A DNA stretch of 64,000 bases from Dechloromonas denitrificans (GCF_020510685.1 NZ_CP075185.1:2232001-2296000), one strand, 5' to 3'. Shown: positions 8,685 through 19,449, counted from the stretch's first letter. Made by a program: numbers and translations. The notes: generated by a model from the sequence alone, not told the origin.

Positions 8685-11600
8685 ATGCCACTCAATGTGC
8701 TTCACACCAATTTTCTCTATGGCTCATACCAAAGTGACCTGCGCTTTTTCTTAAAGGTGGCTGAGAACAATCCACTGCGCCTCAATCCAACCAATGCTTC
8801 AAATCTGAGTATCACGACCGACTCAGTTAATCGTCCAGTGATTGGCTACGGATACGACCTTGTGGCAAACCGTGGGAATACAGCTATCAATAATTTGACA
8901 GCAGCTGGTGTCGTGCTTACTCAAGCTCAGCGTACTGCTCTTGGTGCGCTATCCGACACTACTACTGGAATCCCTGCTGATCTTGCTGGATTGGTTCTGC
9001 CAAGTGAAGCAACTGCTACCAGTTTGCTAGACATCGCAATTGCCACTCGTGAAGTAGCATTCAACCTGTTCATGGCGCGAAATGGAATTACGCTTGGCGA
9101 TTCCCGCGAGCGCGCCGTTTTAATATCTATGTGGTATCAAACTCCAGCCTATTTCCGAAGTAGGAGTGGTGCGATAACCAACATGACGCAAGCTCTGATC
9201 GATGGCAATCGTGCGGAGGTTTGGTATCAGATACGGTATGGGTCTGCAGCTGGTGGTGGTGGCATCATCAATCGGCGTTACGCCGAGTCAGCTTACTTTG
9301 GTCTTTATGAGAGCGGTACTGTTACCGAGAATGAGGCTAAAAACATCTTCCGAATGCTCGGTTCTCATCGAAAGGAAATACTTTCCTATGATCAAACGAA
9401 TGTCGCAAGAATTGCGTCCGCCGCAACAACATATGGACTCACTGTTCCTGCCTTAAATGACCCCGAAGGATTGGGTTTGGCAAAAGATAGGATGATTGCT
9501 GACCTAGCGGCACTCTATCCAAATCTATCGGCACAACTTGCCAATGTCAACGCCTCAAATATCTACCTCAATCCTGCTAATACTACCGATGCCAATCGTG
9601 GCGGAACTATTGATGCTTCAGCATTCGAATCCTATTACAGTAACAAAAACGACCTTCTGATTGGACTTGATCAGGCGGATTCTCTCAAAGCAGGGCAAGG
9701 CGACGATTTCCTTATCGGCGGCCTCGGTAACGACTCTCTACAAGGCGGTTCCGGCCTTGATAGTTATATCTTCAGTTCTGGTCAGGGCAAAGACATTATT
9801 GACGACATTGATGGCGTAGGCCGGATCATTGTCGGAGGCCAAGAGTTTACCGGAGCGGCCTCAAATAAATACAGCCTTGATGGCAATAAGCAGATTTGGG
9901 AGTCGGCCGATGGCACCGTTACTTATCTCTACGACCCCAACACCAAAGCCTTGACACTCAAGGGTAGTGCATTAGGTGACGGGCAGATCATCATTGACCA
10001 CTTTGACATTACGCAAAGCAATGGAAGCGGCTACCTCGGTCTAAAACTTGAACAAAAATCCCTCGTCGAGTTAGTTACTTCTGGCGGCTCAAAACCATTT
10101 AGCGAAGTCGGCCACCAATCACAAACTAATGTTTCTGATCTGGCTGAAGGTCTGGGTAAGGGCATTAAATGCTTCCTTAATGCCCCAGCAAAACTCGGAG
10201 ACATACTCAAACTGAGTCTTGCCGGTGGGGACGGGGGAATGTTCTCTTGTGTCACCGGCGATGATGTAATCAGTTTTTCCGAAGGGGAAATTACCCTGGA
10301 ACTTGTGGAAGGGCAAACCGAGATTTCCTTTGCCTTTTTGAGCACAGGGGATGTCGATACCGATGCCGTGCTTACGCTCTCTGCCGCATTAACGCTCGCG
10401 GACGGAAGCCAGACAGCATCCAACGACATGACCATCAACTTCGACGCAATCGATGAAGCACAATCCCCGGAAACGAATACCACGATTTCCGGCGACATTG
10501 TGCCGACTGATACCAATCTATCCAAAGAGGGCATTCAGGCGGAGGGAGATGCATACTACAACCCGCTGGGCGAAGCGGGCGCGTATGAGGATATTCTGTT
10601 TGGCAGTTCCGGCAATGACCGGATTTTGCCCGGCGAACTCGATGACGACGTCAATGGACTTGGAGGGAATGACTGGATCAGCGGCGGTTCGGGACGAGAC
10701 TATATCAATGGCGCAGATGGTAATGATCTGCTCGAAGGAGAGGCTGACAGCGATATTCTCAGCGGCGACGCCGGTGACGACATGCTGTATAGCGACAATC
10801 GTATAGAGACCGCGATTGCCATTGAGAACGGGAATACTCAGAGCGGAAGTGGGCAGAAGGGTTCATGGCTTTCAGGCAATGAGGGCAACGACATCCTTGT
10901 CTCCGGTGCCGACAATGACATTCTTACTGGAGGTGCAGGGCAGGATGTTTTGGTGGCCGGAGCAGGCGATGACAATATTCTGGGCGATGCGGATTACTCG
11001 GTGCAACAACTGTGGGATAGCCAATGGCGCTTCAACCTGAATGGCACCAACTGGTATCACGCCAATGAGCAAACCCACGCTTGGGGTTATACCGATGAAG
11101 GAAATACCCGCGTGTTCTCCCCTGTTGAAGGGGAAGTGGAGCCATCGGGTGGCGGAGCTGACCTTATTCATGCTGGCGCGGGTGACGACCGCGTGTGGGC
11201 AGGGGCAGGTGATGATCTGGTTTTTGGTGAAGATGGCAACGACAAGCTTATTGGCGAATCCGGCAACGATAATATCCTGGGGGGCGCAGGTGATGACATC
11301 ATTTCCGGAGACGCCTCATATCTCGACGGAGCGTTGCATGGAGACGACTTCCTCGATGGTGGCGAAGGCAAGGACTCAATATACGGAGATGGTGGCAATG
11401 ATGTTCTGTACGGTGGTGCGGGCGACGACACGGTAAGCGGCGACAGCGGTGACACGGCAGATGGCAATGACTATCTGGATGGCGAGGACGGGGATGATCT
11501 GCTGTTTGCTGGCGGTGGAGAGGATACGATTTATGGCGGAGCCGGCAATGATCAACTGTTTGGGGACAACGGCGATACCTTAGAAGACTTGTTGGGTGAC

Positions 11601-14600
11601 GATTACTTGGATGGTGAAGGTGGAAATGACACTCTAGATGGTGCAGGAGGCAGCGATACCTTGTATGGCGGTGCCGGTGACGATCGACTAGATGGAGATG
11701 ATTCCAATACTCCAACAAGTAAGCAGGGGGATGACTATCTGGATGGCGGGGATGGCAATGACATTCTGGTAGGGGCTGGGGGTAGCGATACGCTTGTCGG
11801 AGGAGCCGGCGTCGATCAACTTTTTGGCGAGGCCGATGACACTCCGGAAAGTGTTCAAGGGGACGATTATTTGGATGGTGGCGAGGGCGATGACACGTTG
11901 GCTGGCGGAGGCGGTGTCGATACGTTGTTCGGTGGTGACGGCAACGATCAATTGTATGGTGACAATCAAACAACGCCGACATCGAAACTCGGTAACGATT
12001 ACCTTGACGGGGGCCTTGGAAACGATCTGCTAGTTGGGGCGGGTGGCAGCGACAAGCTATACGGCGGCGACGGTGATGACCAGTTGCATGGTGACTCCTC
12101 GGATACACCACTGGAATTCCAGGGAAATGACATTCTTGATGGTGGCGCCGGCAACGATGTTCTGAATGGCTATGCGGGCAACGACGTTCTTGACGGAGGT
12201 GACGGTAACGACAATCTATATGGCGGAGATGGAGACGATGTCCTTGTCGGTGGTTCAGGCAACGACTTCTTGAGTTCCGGCAAAGGTAATGACACGCTAG
12301 ATGGTGGTGAAGGTAACGATATTTACGTCATTGACTTGGGAAGTGGCGCGAAACACATTCTGGATAGCGCTGGTTCGAACATGCTGATTCTCCAAGGGGG
12401 AATCAACCTGAACATGATTCACCTAGGGCTGGGTTCCCTCAAAATCAGCACCGGTGTTGCCGGCGATGAAATCCATCTGGACGGGGTAGATTACGACAAC
12501 CTCGCAGGAACATCCCCAATCAGTTCGATTCAGTTCTCAAATGGTCAGACGATGAGCGTCGCCGACGTCATCGCGGCCGTGGGCATTGATCTGCCGACGA
12601 CACCTGATGCTGATACGGTTCAAGGCACTTCCGGCCGAGACAACATTGATGCCCTTGCCGGGGACGATACCGTCAGTGCAGGTGCTGGTGACGATCAGGT
12701 TGGATTGGGGGCTGGCAATGATATGGCCGATGCCGGCGATGGCAACGATCTGGTAACGGGAGATGACGGTGAAGACACCATTTATGGCGGAGCTGGCAAT
12801 GACTCGGTAAGCGGTGGTGCCGGTATGGATACGCTGTATGGGGATGCTGGCAACGACACGCTCGATGGTGGCGCAGACAACGATGCGCTGGATGGCGGAG
12901 ACGGCAACGACCTCCTTGCCGGTGGCAGCGGAGACGATACCCTGTCTGGTGCCTTCGGTGACGACTCGCTGAACGCTGGGTTGGGGAACGATGTCCTGAA
13001 TGGTGGCGGAGGCACCGATTTTCTCGATGGAGGCACGGGAGCAGACCAGATGGCAGGCGGCGCCGGTGATGATAGTTACCTTGTTGACGATCTTGCCGAT
13101 CAGGTCACGGAAATGGCAGCCGAGGGCTACGACACGGTACGCAGCATGAAGAGCTTTACCCTGAGCGCGAACGTCGAAGCGCTCGTTCTTGAAAATGATC
13201 CTACCGCCTTGGAGGGAACCGGAAATGAATTAGCCAATTCACTAACCGGTAATGCTAACGATAATACCCTGCTGGGTCTGGCAGGGGACGATTATCTGAT
13301 TGGCGCTGCGGGTAACGACCTGCTGGATGGCGGCACAGGCACGGACACACTGGTTGGCGGCAGCGGCAACGATACCTATATGGTCGACGCCTCGGGCGAC
13401 TCGATCACTGAGCTCTCGGCGGATGGTAACGACACGGTCCTGGCGAGCGCGGACTATGTTCTGAGTGCCAATATCGAAGCCCTCACACTGTCGGGCCTTG
13501 CGCTTGCCGGCACGGGCAACGATCAGGCAAACACCATTGTCGGAAATGCGCAGGACAACGTTTTGAATGGAGCCGGCGACAACGATGTACTGATCGGCGG
13601 TGCCGGCAGTGACCGCTTGATTGGTGGTCTCGGGGTAGACGCTATGACAGGCGGAGTTGGCGATGACACCTACGAGGTAGATGACGTCGCCGATAGCATC
13701 ACAGAGACCGCGAATGAAGGAACGGATACGGTACAGAGCTCAGTATCCTACGTTCTTGGCGAAAATCTGGAAAACCTGACACTTACAGGGAGCTTCGATA
13801 CGAATGCAACGGGTAACGCGCTAAACAACGAATTGATTGGGAGTACTGGTAGCAATCGCCTGGATGGCGGGCTGGGTGCTGACGTAATGACCGGTGGTGA
13901 CGGAAATGATATTTACGTTCTGGACAATATGGGGGATCAGGTTGTTGAATTGGCCAATGGCGGTATTGATATGGTTGAAGTCGGGACCAGTTACTCGGCC
14001 GGAAACAATATTGAAAATATCCATCTGACCGGGTCCAGCAATATCGACGCCACAGGTGATAGCGGTGACAACGACCTCATCGGCAATTCCGGCGACAACC
14101 GGCTCGACGGTGGGCTAGGCGATGACTGGATGTCAGGTGGCACGGGTAACGATACCTACTACACTGACGCTCAAAACGACCAGATTGAAGAATCCTTTAA
14201 CGAAGGCATCGACACCGAAATCCGCAGCTTTGAAACTACCTACCTGCTGGCCGGCGGTGTCGAGAATCTAACCCTGAGCAGCACCATCTATCGCGGCAAC
14301 GGCAACGAACTCGACAACGTCATCACCGGCAACGATGCTGACAACAACCTCTGGGGCATGGCAGGCAACGATACCCTGGTCGGTGGCGGCGGTGCCGATG
14401 CGCTATTCGGCGATGTCGGTCAGGACACCCTGATCGGCGGTGCCGGTGATGACTACTACGAAATCGACGACGCCGATGATGTGATTGTAGAAAATGTAAG
14501 CGAAGGCGACGACTTTGTCCGTTCCACGGTCAGTTGGACCTTGGGTGCCAATCTCGAACGCCTCGCGGTCGATGGCGATACTGACCTCACGGTGACGGGC

Positions 14601-17600
14601 AACGCTCTGGACAATGGCTTGTGGGGCAATCTGGGCAACAATACCCTGACTGGTGGTACCGGCAACGACTATCTCTATGGCGATCAGGGTGACGACGTTT
14701 ACGTTTTCAATCGGGGCGATGGCCAGGACTCCATTGACACCACGGATGTTCTGGATGCCACCGACACGCTGCACTTCGGTGCCGGGATCACGGATAACGA
14801 TGTGCTAGCCTTCCAGTACGGCAGCAACATGTTCCTCAAGGTCAAGGGGACGAACGACCAGATCGGCTTCATCGATTACTACGGTGGTACGACAACGATT
14901 GATGGCGTCAGTGCCGACCACATGGTTGACCAGATTGAGTTTGCCAATGGCGTCGTCTGGGATCAGGCCATGATCCAGACCGTCGTCGACCGGGCCAACA
15001 ACAATCATTCGCCGACGGTGAACAGCTACTTGCCCACCTTGCAGGCAAGGGCTGGTACAACCTTCAGCTATACGGTACCGGCTAGCACCATCACTGATCC
15101 GGACGTCTGGGATTCAATCACCTATAGCATCAAGATGCCTGATGGCTCAGCGGTGCCGGCCTGGCTTCAGTTCGACTCGGCCACCGGCATCATGTCCGGA
15201 ATGCCGACAAGCGGTGATGTCGGCACCCTGCTGTTCATCCTGTGGGGCACGGACAACTACAACTACTCGGCCGGCGAATACGTCAACATGACCATCGGTG
15301 CCCCGAACCGGACGCCGACCCTGGCGACGGCTTTGGCAGATCAGGCAGCAGCCCAGGGGGGCACCTTCAGCTATACCGTACCCACAAGCGCTTTCACCGA
15401 TCCAGATGGTGATTCCTTGTCGTACACCGCGACGCTGTCCGATGGCAGTGCTCTGCCTTCCTGGCTGACATTCAATGCTGCGACGCGCTCCTTCGGCGGC
15501 TCGCCCAGCGCCCTCGGCACCGTCAGCGTCAAGGTGACGGCCAAGGATGCGGGCAATCTGAGTGCTTCCGACATCTTCGACATTACGGTCAGCGTCCAGA
15601 ACCTGACGTTGAATGGCACCACCGGCGCCGACACCTTGAACGGCGGTGCCGGCAACGACACGCTCAATGGCCAGGCCGGCAATGACACCCTCAACGGCGC
15701 AGCAGGCAATGACATCCTGAACGGCGGCACCGGCAACGATACGATGGTCGGCGCTTCCGGTAACGACACTTACGTCGTCGACAGCGCCACCGATGTGGTG
15801 ACTGAAGCACTCAATGAAGGGACTGACCTGGTCCAGACCAGCGTCACCTACACGCTGGCTGCCAACGTCGAGAACCTGACCCTGACCGGCACAACGGCCA
15901 TCAACGGAACAGGTAATGCCCTGGATAACGTGCTGACCGGCAACAGCGCCAACAACACGCTGACCGGTGGTAACGGTAACGACACGCTCGATGGCGGCAC
16001 CGGCAACGACACCATGGTCGGTGGCCTGGGCGACGATGTCTATGTCGTCAATGTCAGCACCGATGTCGTCACCGAGGCGGCCAGCGCGGGGAACGATACC
16101 GTTCAATCGAGCGTCACCCTGACTCTGGCGAGCAACGTCGAGAATCTGGTGCTGACGGGAACGAGCGCAATCAACGGTACGGGTAACACGCTGAACAACG
16201 TGCTGACAGGTAACAGCGCCGCTAACACGCTGTCCGGCGGTACCGGAGCGGACACGATGATCGGCGGCGCCGGCAACGATACCTATGTCGTCGACAGCAC
16301 CGGCGATGTTGTGACGGAGAACCTCAACGAAGGCACTGACCTCGTCCAGTCGAGCGTCACCACCACGCTGTCGGCCAACGTCGAGAACCTGACCCTGACT
16401 GGCACAACCGCCATCAACGGCACCGGCAATGCCCTGGACAACCTGCTGACCGGCAACAGCGCCAACAACACACTGACCGGCGGCGATGGCAACGACACCC
16501 TTGATGGCGGCACCGGCAATGACACCATGGTCGGCGGTCTGGGTAACGACACCTATGTTGTCAACGTCAGTACCGATGTCGTGACCGAAGCAGCGGGTGC
16601 TGGCAACGACACCGTTCAGTCCGGCGTGACCCTGACGCTGGCCGCCAACGTCGAGAACCTGACCCTGACCGGCACCACGGCCATCAATGGAACCGGCAAT
16701 GTCTTGGACAACGTGTTGACCGGCAATAGCGCCAACAATACGCTGACCGGTGGTGATGGCAACGACACCCTCGATGGCGGCACCGGCAACGACACCATGG
16801 TCGGTGGGCTGGGCGACGACGTCTATGTCGTCAATGTCAGCACTGATGTCGTGACTGAAGCAGCCAGTGCCGGCAACGACACCATTCAGTCGGCGGTCAC
16901 CCTGACGCTGACCAGCAATGTCGAGAACCTAGTTCTCACCGGAACGACGGCCATCAACGGCACCGGCAACACCTTGAGCAATCTGGTCCGAGGCAATACG
17001 GCGATCAATACACTCAATGGCGGAACCGGCAATGACATCCTCGAAGGCGGTGATGGTAACGACATCCTGACCGACACCGCGGGCACTGCTCTGTTCAACG
17101 GCGGCTCAGGTGCCGACACCCTCACCGGTGGCGCCAGTGCCGAAGTCTTCCTAGGTGGATTGGGCAACGATACCTACACCACGGCGGCGGGCAACGACAC
17201 CATCCTGTTCAATAAAGGCGATGGTCAGGACACCTTTGCCACGGGTGGAACCGGTAGTGACGTCATTTCATTGGGCGGCGGCATTACCTATGCCGATCTG
17301 GTCTTCACCAAGGCGACCAACGATCTCGTCCTCAAGATCGGGGCGACCGACCAGATCACCTTCAAGGACTGGTATATAGGCACACCGTCCAAGCCTGTCG
17401 CCAAGTTGCAGATGATCGCAGAAGCCATGGCCGACTTCGCCGCCGGCGGGGCCGACCCGCTCAAGGACCAAAAGGTGGAGAACTTCAACTTTGCCGGCTT
17501 GGCAGGTGCCTTCGATGCCGCACGAGCCGCCAATACTGGCTTGACTAGCTGGGAACTGACCAACGCTCTGACCAGCTTCCAGTTGGCCGGTTCGGACAAC

Positions 17601-17768
17601 GCAGCGCTGGGCGGCGATCTGGCCTATCAGTACGGCAAGAACGGCACGCTGGCTGGGATCGGGGTGACGCCCGCACTGGCCACCTTGTCTGATACCAATC
17701 TAGGTACGACGGCACAAACCCTGACGCCGCTGGCGGGGTTGCAGACCGGCTCGGTGCGTCTGTCTTAA
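8685..17768 (+). CDS. Giant RTX protein with N-terminal muramidase-like domain
   Basis: A 3027-aa type I secretion substrate. Residues 15-235 look like a pesticin/phage-type (GH24-like) muramidase: a candidate catalytic Glu27 (KVAENNP), then IGYGYDLV at 53-60, and a C-terminal RRYAESAYFGLY helix. A first RTX patch lies near 336-368, then a Calx-beta-like segment (about 440-600). A long block of GGxGxDxLxG nonapeptides follows (about 636-1220 and on to about 1500). From about 1500 there are longer repeats of RTX turns alternating with ENLTLTG-type strands. Two Ig-like He_PIG/CADG domains occupy about 2107-2305, followed by five ENLxLTG repeats of 81-90 aa. The C-terminal 120 residues (ending LAGLQTGSVRLS) look like an uncleaved secretion signal. 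Calcium should fold it outside the cell. It could be an adhesin, a bacteriocin-like peptidoglycan hydrolase, or both. Confidence 0.9.
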   Translation: MPLNVLHTNFLYGSYQSDLRFFLKVAENNPLRLNPTNASNLSITTDSVNRPVIGYGYDLVANRGNTAINNLTAAGVVLTQAQRTALGALSDTTTGIPADLAGLVLPSEATATSLLDIAIATREVAFNLFMARNGITLGDSRERAVLISMWYQTPAYFRSRSGAITNMTQALIDGNRAEVWYQIRYGSAAGGGGIINRRYAESAYFGLYESGTVTENEAKNIFRMLGSHRKEILSYDQTNVARIASAATTYGLTVPALNDPEGLGLAKDRMIADLAALYPNLSAQLANVNASNIYLNPANTTDANRGGTIDASAFESYYSNKNDLLIGLDQADSLKAGQGDDFLIGGLGNDSLQGGSGLDSYIFSSGQGKDIIDDIDGVGRIIVGGQEFTGAASNKYSLDGNKQIWESADGTVTYLYDPNTKALTLKGSALGDGQIIIDHFDITQSNGSGYLGLKLEQKSLVELVTSGGSKPFSEVGHQSQTNVSDLAEGLGKGIKCFLNAPAKLGDILKLSLAGGDGGMFSCVTGDDVISFSEGEITLELVEGQTEISFAFLSTGDVDTDAVLTLSAALTLADGSQTASNDMTINFDAIDEAQSPETNTTISGDIVPTDTNLSKEGIQAEGDAYYNPLGEAGAYEDILFGSSGNDRILPGELDDDVNGLGGNDWISGGSGRDYINGADGNDLLEGEADSDILSGDAGDDMLYSDNRIETAIAIENGNTQSGSGQKGSWLSGNEGNDILVSGADNDILTGGAGQDVLVAGAGDDNILGDADYSVQQLWDSQWRFNLNGTNWYHANEQTHAWGYTDEGNTRVFSPVEGEVEPSGGGADLIHAGAGDDRVWAGAGDDLVFGEDGNDKLIGESGNDNILGGAGDDIISGDASYLDGALHGDDFLDGGEGKDSIYGDGGNDVLYGGAGDDTVSGDSGDTADGNDYLDGEDGDDLLFAGGGEDTIYGGAGNDQLFGDNGDTLEDLLGDDYLDGEGGNDTLDGAGGSDTLYGGAGDDRLDGDDSNTPTSKQGDDYLDGGDGNDILVGAGGSDTLVGGAGVDQLFGEADDTPESVQGDDYLDGGEGDDTLAGGGGVDTLFGGDGNDQLYGDNQTTPTSKLGNDYLDGGLGNDLLVGAGGSDKLYGGDGDDQLHGDSSDTPLEFQGNDILDGGAGNDVLNGYAGNDVLDGGDGNDNLYGGDGDDVLVGGSGNDFLSSGKGNDTLDGGEGNDIYVIDLGSGAKHILDSAGSNMLILQGGINLNMIHLGLGSLKISTGVAGDEIHLDGVDYDNLAGTSPISSIQFSNGQTMSVADVIAAVGIDLPTTPDADTVQGTSGRDNIDALAGDDTVSAGAGDDQVGLGAGNDMADAGDGNDLVTGDDGEDTIYGGAGNDSVSGGAGMDTLYGDAGNDTLDGGADNDALDGGDGNDLLAGGSGDDTLSGAFGDDSLNAGLGNDVLNGGGGTDFLDGGTGADQMAGGAGDDSYLVDDLADQVTEMAAEGYDTVRSMKSFTLSANVEALVLENDPTALEGTGNELANSLTGNANDNTLLGLAGDDYLIGAAGNDLLDGGTGTDTLVGGSGNDTYMVDASGDSITELSADGNDTVLASADYVLSANIEALTLSGLALAGTGNDQANTIVGNAQDNVLNGAGDNDVLIGGAGSDRLIGGLGVDAMTGGVGDDTYEVDDVADSITETANEGTDTVQSSVSYVLGENLENLTLTGSFDTNATGNALNNELIGSTGSNRLDGGLGADVMTGGDGNDIYVLDNMGDQVVELANGGIDMVEVGTSYSAGNNIENIHLTGSSNIDATGDSGDNDLIGNSGDNRLDGGLGDDWMSGGTGNDTYYTDAQNDQIEESFNEGIDTEIRSFETTYLLAGGVENLTLSSTIYRGNGNELDNVITGNDADNNLWGMAGNDTLVGGGGADALFGDVGQDTLIGGAGDDYYEIDDADDVIVENVSEGDDFVRSTVSWTLGANLERLAVDGDTDLTVTGNALDNGLWGNLGNNTLTGGTGNDYLYGDQGDDVYVFNRGDGQDSIDTTDVLDATDTLHFGAGITDNDVLAFQYGSNMFLKVKGTNDQIGFIDYYGGTTTIDGVSADHMVDQIEFANGVVWDQAMIQTVVDRANNNHSPTVNSYLPTLQARAGTTFSYTVPASTITDPDVWDSITYSIKMPDGSAVPAWLQFDSATGIMSGMPTSGDVGTLLFILWGTDNYNYSAGEYVNMTIGAPNRTPTLATALADQAAAQGGTFSYTVPTSAFTDPDGDSLSYTATLSDGSALPSWLTFNAATRSFGGSPSALGTVSVKVTAKDAGNLSASDIFDITVSVQNLTLNGTTGADTLNGGAGNDTLNGQAGNDTLNGAAGNDILNGGTGNDTMVGASGNDTYVVDSATDVVTEALNEGTDLVQTSVTYTLAANVENLTLTGTTAINGTGNALDNVLTGNSANNTLTGGNGNDTLDGGTGNDTMVGGLGDDVYVVNVSTDVVTEAASAGNDTVQSSVTLTLASNVENLVLTGTSAINGTGNTLNNVLTGNSAANTLSGGTGADTMIGGAGNDTYVVDSTGDVVTENLNEGTDLVQSSVTTTLSANVENLTLTGTTAINGTGNALDNLLTGNSANNTLTGGDGNDTLDGGTGNDTMVGGLGNDTYVVNVSTDVVTEAAGAGNDTVQSGVTLTLAANVENLTLTGTTAINGTGNVLDNVLTGNSANNTLTGGDGNDTLDGGTGNDTMVGGLGDDVYVVNVSTDVVTEAASAGNDTIQSAVTLTLTSNVENLVLTGTTAINGTGNTLSNLVRGNTAINTLNGGTGNDILEGGDGNDILTDTAGTALFNGGSGADTLTGGASAEVFLGGLGNDTYTTAAGNDTILFNKGDGQDTFATGGTGSDVISLGGGITYADLVFTKATNDLVLKIGATDQITFKDWYIGTPSKPVAKLQMIAEAMADFAAGGADPLKDQKVENFNFAGLAGAFDAARAANTGLTSWELTNALTSFQLAGSDNAALGGDLAYQYGKNGTLAGIGVTPALATLSDTNLGTTAQTLTPLAGLQTGSVRLS
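10590..12340 (+). repeat. RTX nonapeptide repeat block
   Basis: Dense in-frame repeats encoding GGxGNDxLxG-type calcium-binding nonapeptides, spaced by longer D-rich inserts (for example GDxxDTP...GDDYLDGG) with a superperiod of about 50 residues. They form a parallel beta-roll in known RTX proteins. The DNA repeats are coding; they are not a CRISPR array. Confidence 0.85.
15860..17000 (+). repeat. Five long near-identical repeats in the RTX gene
   Basis: The string ENLxLTGTxAINGTGN recurs at about 15870, 16141, 16384, 16654 and 16924, a spacing of 243-271 bp. Each unit combines an RTX turn with a VENLTLTG-type strand. DNA identity between units is high, so copy number may vary by recombination and assemblies may collapse here. 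Confidence 0.8.
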
Positions 17769-17782
17769 GACCTCTGCCTACG

Positions 17783-17816
17783 ACAAGGGCGGCGGTAGCG
17801 CCGCCCTTGTTTTTTT
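17783..17816 (+). terminator. Rho-independent terminator after the RTX gene
   Basis: A perfect 12-bp stem (ACAAGGGCGGCG / CGCCGCCCTTGT), loop GTAG, then a run of seven T, 15 bp after the RTX stop. It lies between the RTX gene and the HlyD-type gene, so the adaptor needs read-through or its own promoter. Confidence 0.9.
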
Positions 17817-17837
17817 CATTCTCTTGAAACACATCCG

Positions 17838-19202
17838 ATGAAATCGATGTTCCCCACGAATGAAGTCGATCCCCTCGATTTCTCACCACCTCTGCTGCGT
17901 CTGCAGGATGCGCCGCCCAATCCTCTCGGCCGCAAGGTACTCTGGCTGCTGCTCAGCCTTTTAGCGGCCTTGTTGCTCTGGGCCATTCTCGGTCGCCTCG
18001 ACATCGTTGCAGTCGCCGAAGGCAAGCTCATCCCCGAAAGTTACGTCAAGATCGTCCAGCCTTCCGAGTCGGGTATCGTCAAGGACATCCTGGTCCGGGA
18101 AGGACAAAGCGTCAAAGCAGGCCAGGTATTGATGCGGATGGATACGCTGATCAGCGAAGCCGATACCAAATCCATTGATGCTGACTACCAGCGCAAGCGC
18201 TTGGCGCTACGTCGGATACAGGCTGAATTGTCAGGCGCCCCGTTCAAAACGGAGGCCAGTGACCCAACAGGGCTTGCCCAAGAGATCAATGCCCAATACC
18301 GCGCCAATCGTACGTCCTTCGAAGCGGCACTCGCCGAAGAACGCTCCCGGCTGAGCAAGGCCAAACAGGAGTTGGCCGCTGCCGAGCAGATCAAACGCAA
18401 ACTCGAAGAAACCTTGCCGCATTATCGGGAGCAGGACAAAGCCTACGAAAAGCTCGTCAAGGATGGCTTTGCCGGTTCACTAATGGGTAGCGACAAGAAA
18501 CGCGAACGGGTCGAAAAAGAGCAGGAACTGCAAACCCAAGCCTTCGTCATCGAATCGGCCAGAGCCAGCCTGCTCCAATCCGAGAAGAAACTGGCCCAGA
18601 TCGATTCCGACTATCGCCGGCAACTGCATGTCGAACGCAATGACATTCAAGGGCAGTTTGACAAACTAGCCCAGGAGGCGACCAAACAGGCGCACAAGCA
18701 GGAACTGCTCGAACTCAAAGCGTCGCAGGACGGGGTAATCAAAGATCTGGCCACCCATACCGCGGGGACGGTCGTCCAACCCGGCACCGTATTGCTCACT
18801 CTCGTGCCGCAGGATGAAATCCTCCGGGCCGAAGTATGGGTCAGCAATGAAGACATCGGCTTTGTGCGCCAGGGGCAGCCGGTCAAACTTAAGTTTGCGG
18901 CTTTTCCATTCCAGAAATACGGCATGGTCGAAGGAATAGTTGAGCATGTCAGCGCTGACGCTTCGGATAACAACACCGGCAATGGCAACACCCAGACCGA
19001 TCCGGCCAGGAAGAATCAGCCGCTGGTTTACAAGGCGCTGGTCGCACTCAAGCAGATGAATTTGGCGATGGATGGCGAACGTTTTCTGCTCTCGGCCGGG
19101 ATGCAAACCAATGCGGAGATCCGACTGGGCGACCGGACGGTGATGGAGTATCTGTTGTCTCCGGTCAGGAAGGCGTGGCATGAGGCGGGACGGGAGCGGT
19201 AA
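17838..19202 (+). CDS. Type I secretion membrane fusion protein, HlyD family
   Basis: 454 aa. A cytoplasmic N-terminus of about 33 residues is followed by one membrane helix (VLWLLLSLLAALLLWAIL). Then comes a lipoyl/biotinyl-like half motif (EGKLIPESYVKIVQPSESG ... VREGQSVKAGQVLMRMD), a long coiled-coil hairpin (about 110-290), the second lipoyl half (ELKASQDGVIKDLATHTAGT) and a beta-barrel domain with the HlyD C-terminal signature. It would bridge the HlyB-type exporter to a TolC-like porin not encoded here. It is separated from the RTX gene by a strong terminator. The next 250 bp hold no gene. It appears intact. Confidence 0.95.
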   Translation: MKSMFPTNEVDPLDFSPPLLRLQDAPPNPLGRKVLWLLLSLLAALLLWAILGRLDIVAVAEGKLIPESYVKIVQPSESGIVKDILVREGQSVKAGQVLMRMDTLISEADTKSIDADYQRKRLALRRIQAELSGAPFKTEASDPTGLAQEINAQYRANRTSFEAALAEERSRLSKAKQELAAAEQIKRKLEETLPHYREQDKAYEKLVKDGFAGSLMGSDKKRERVEKEQELQTQAFVIESARASLLQSEKKLAQIDSDYRRQLHVERNDIQGQFDKLAQEATKQAHKQELLELKASQDGVIKDLATHTAGTVVQPGTVLLTLVPQDEILRAEVWVSNEDIGFVRQGQPVKLKFAAFPFQKYGMVEGIVEHVSADASDNNTGNGNTQTDPARKNQPLVYKALVALKQMNLAMDGERFLLSAGMQTNAEIRLGDRTVMEYLLSPVRKAWHEAGRER

Positions 19203-19449
19203 CAGCCCGCTCATTTCCGATAGAAGCCACATGCCGCGCTGCGCTTGCCTTCTGGCTCGTACGGCTTCGCCAATCCGAACCCAGATTGTTTTTATCAAGA
19301 AAACCCCTTATCTGGGTGAGGAAGTAACAAAAACCGCTTCGATCTGCCATCAATCCAGTATCGGTATTGTTACAGATATGCAGATATCGACTGGGGGGAA
19401 GTGATCGGAATTAGTGGCCGACATTAGATTGGAAGGAGTGTCAGTTTTC

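Noticed and set aside
11299..12111. 270-codon minus-strand frame rich in His, Arg and Cys
   Set aside because: Antisense shadow of the RTX repeats.
10590..12340. Regular repeats that could be mistaken for a CRISPR array
   Set aside because: The repeats are in frame, encode GGxGxDxxx nonapeptides, and lack constant repeat/unique spacer structure.
15147..16106. 319-codon minus-strand frame
   Set aside because: Antisense shadow of the RTX repeat region; composition mirrors the sense repeats.
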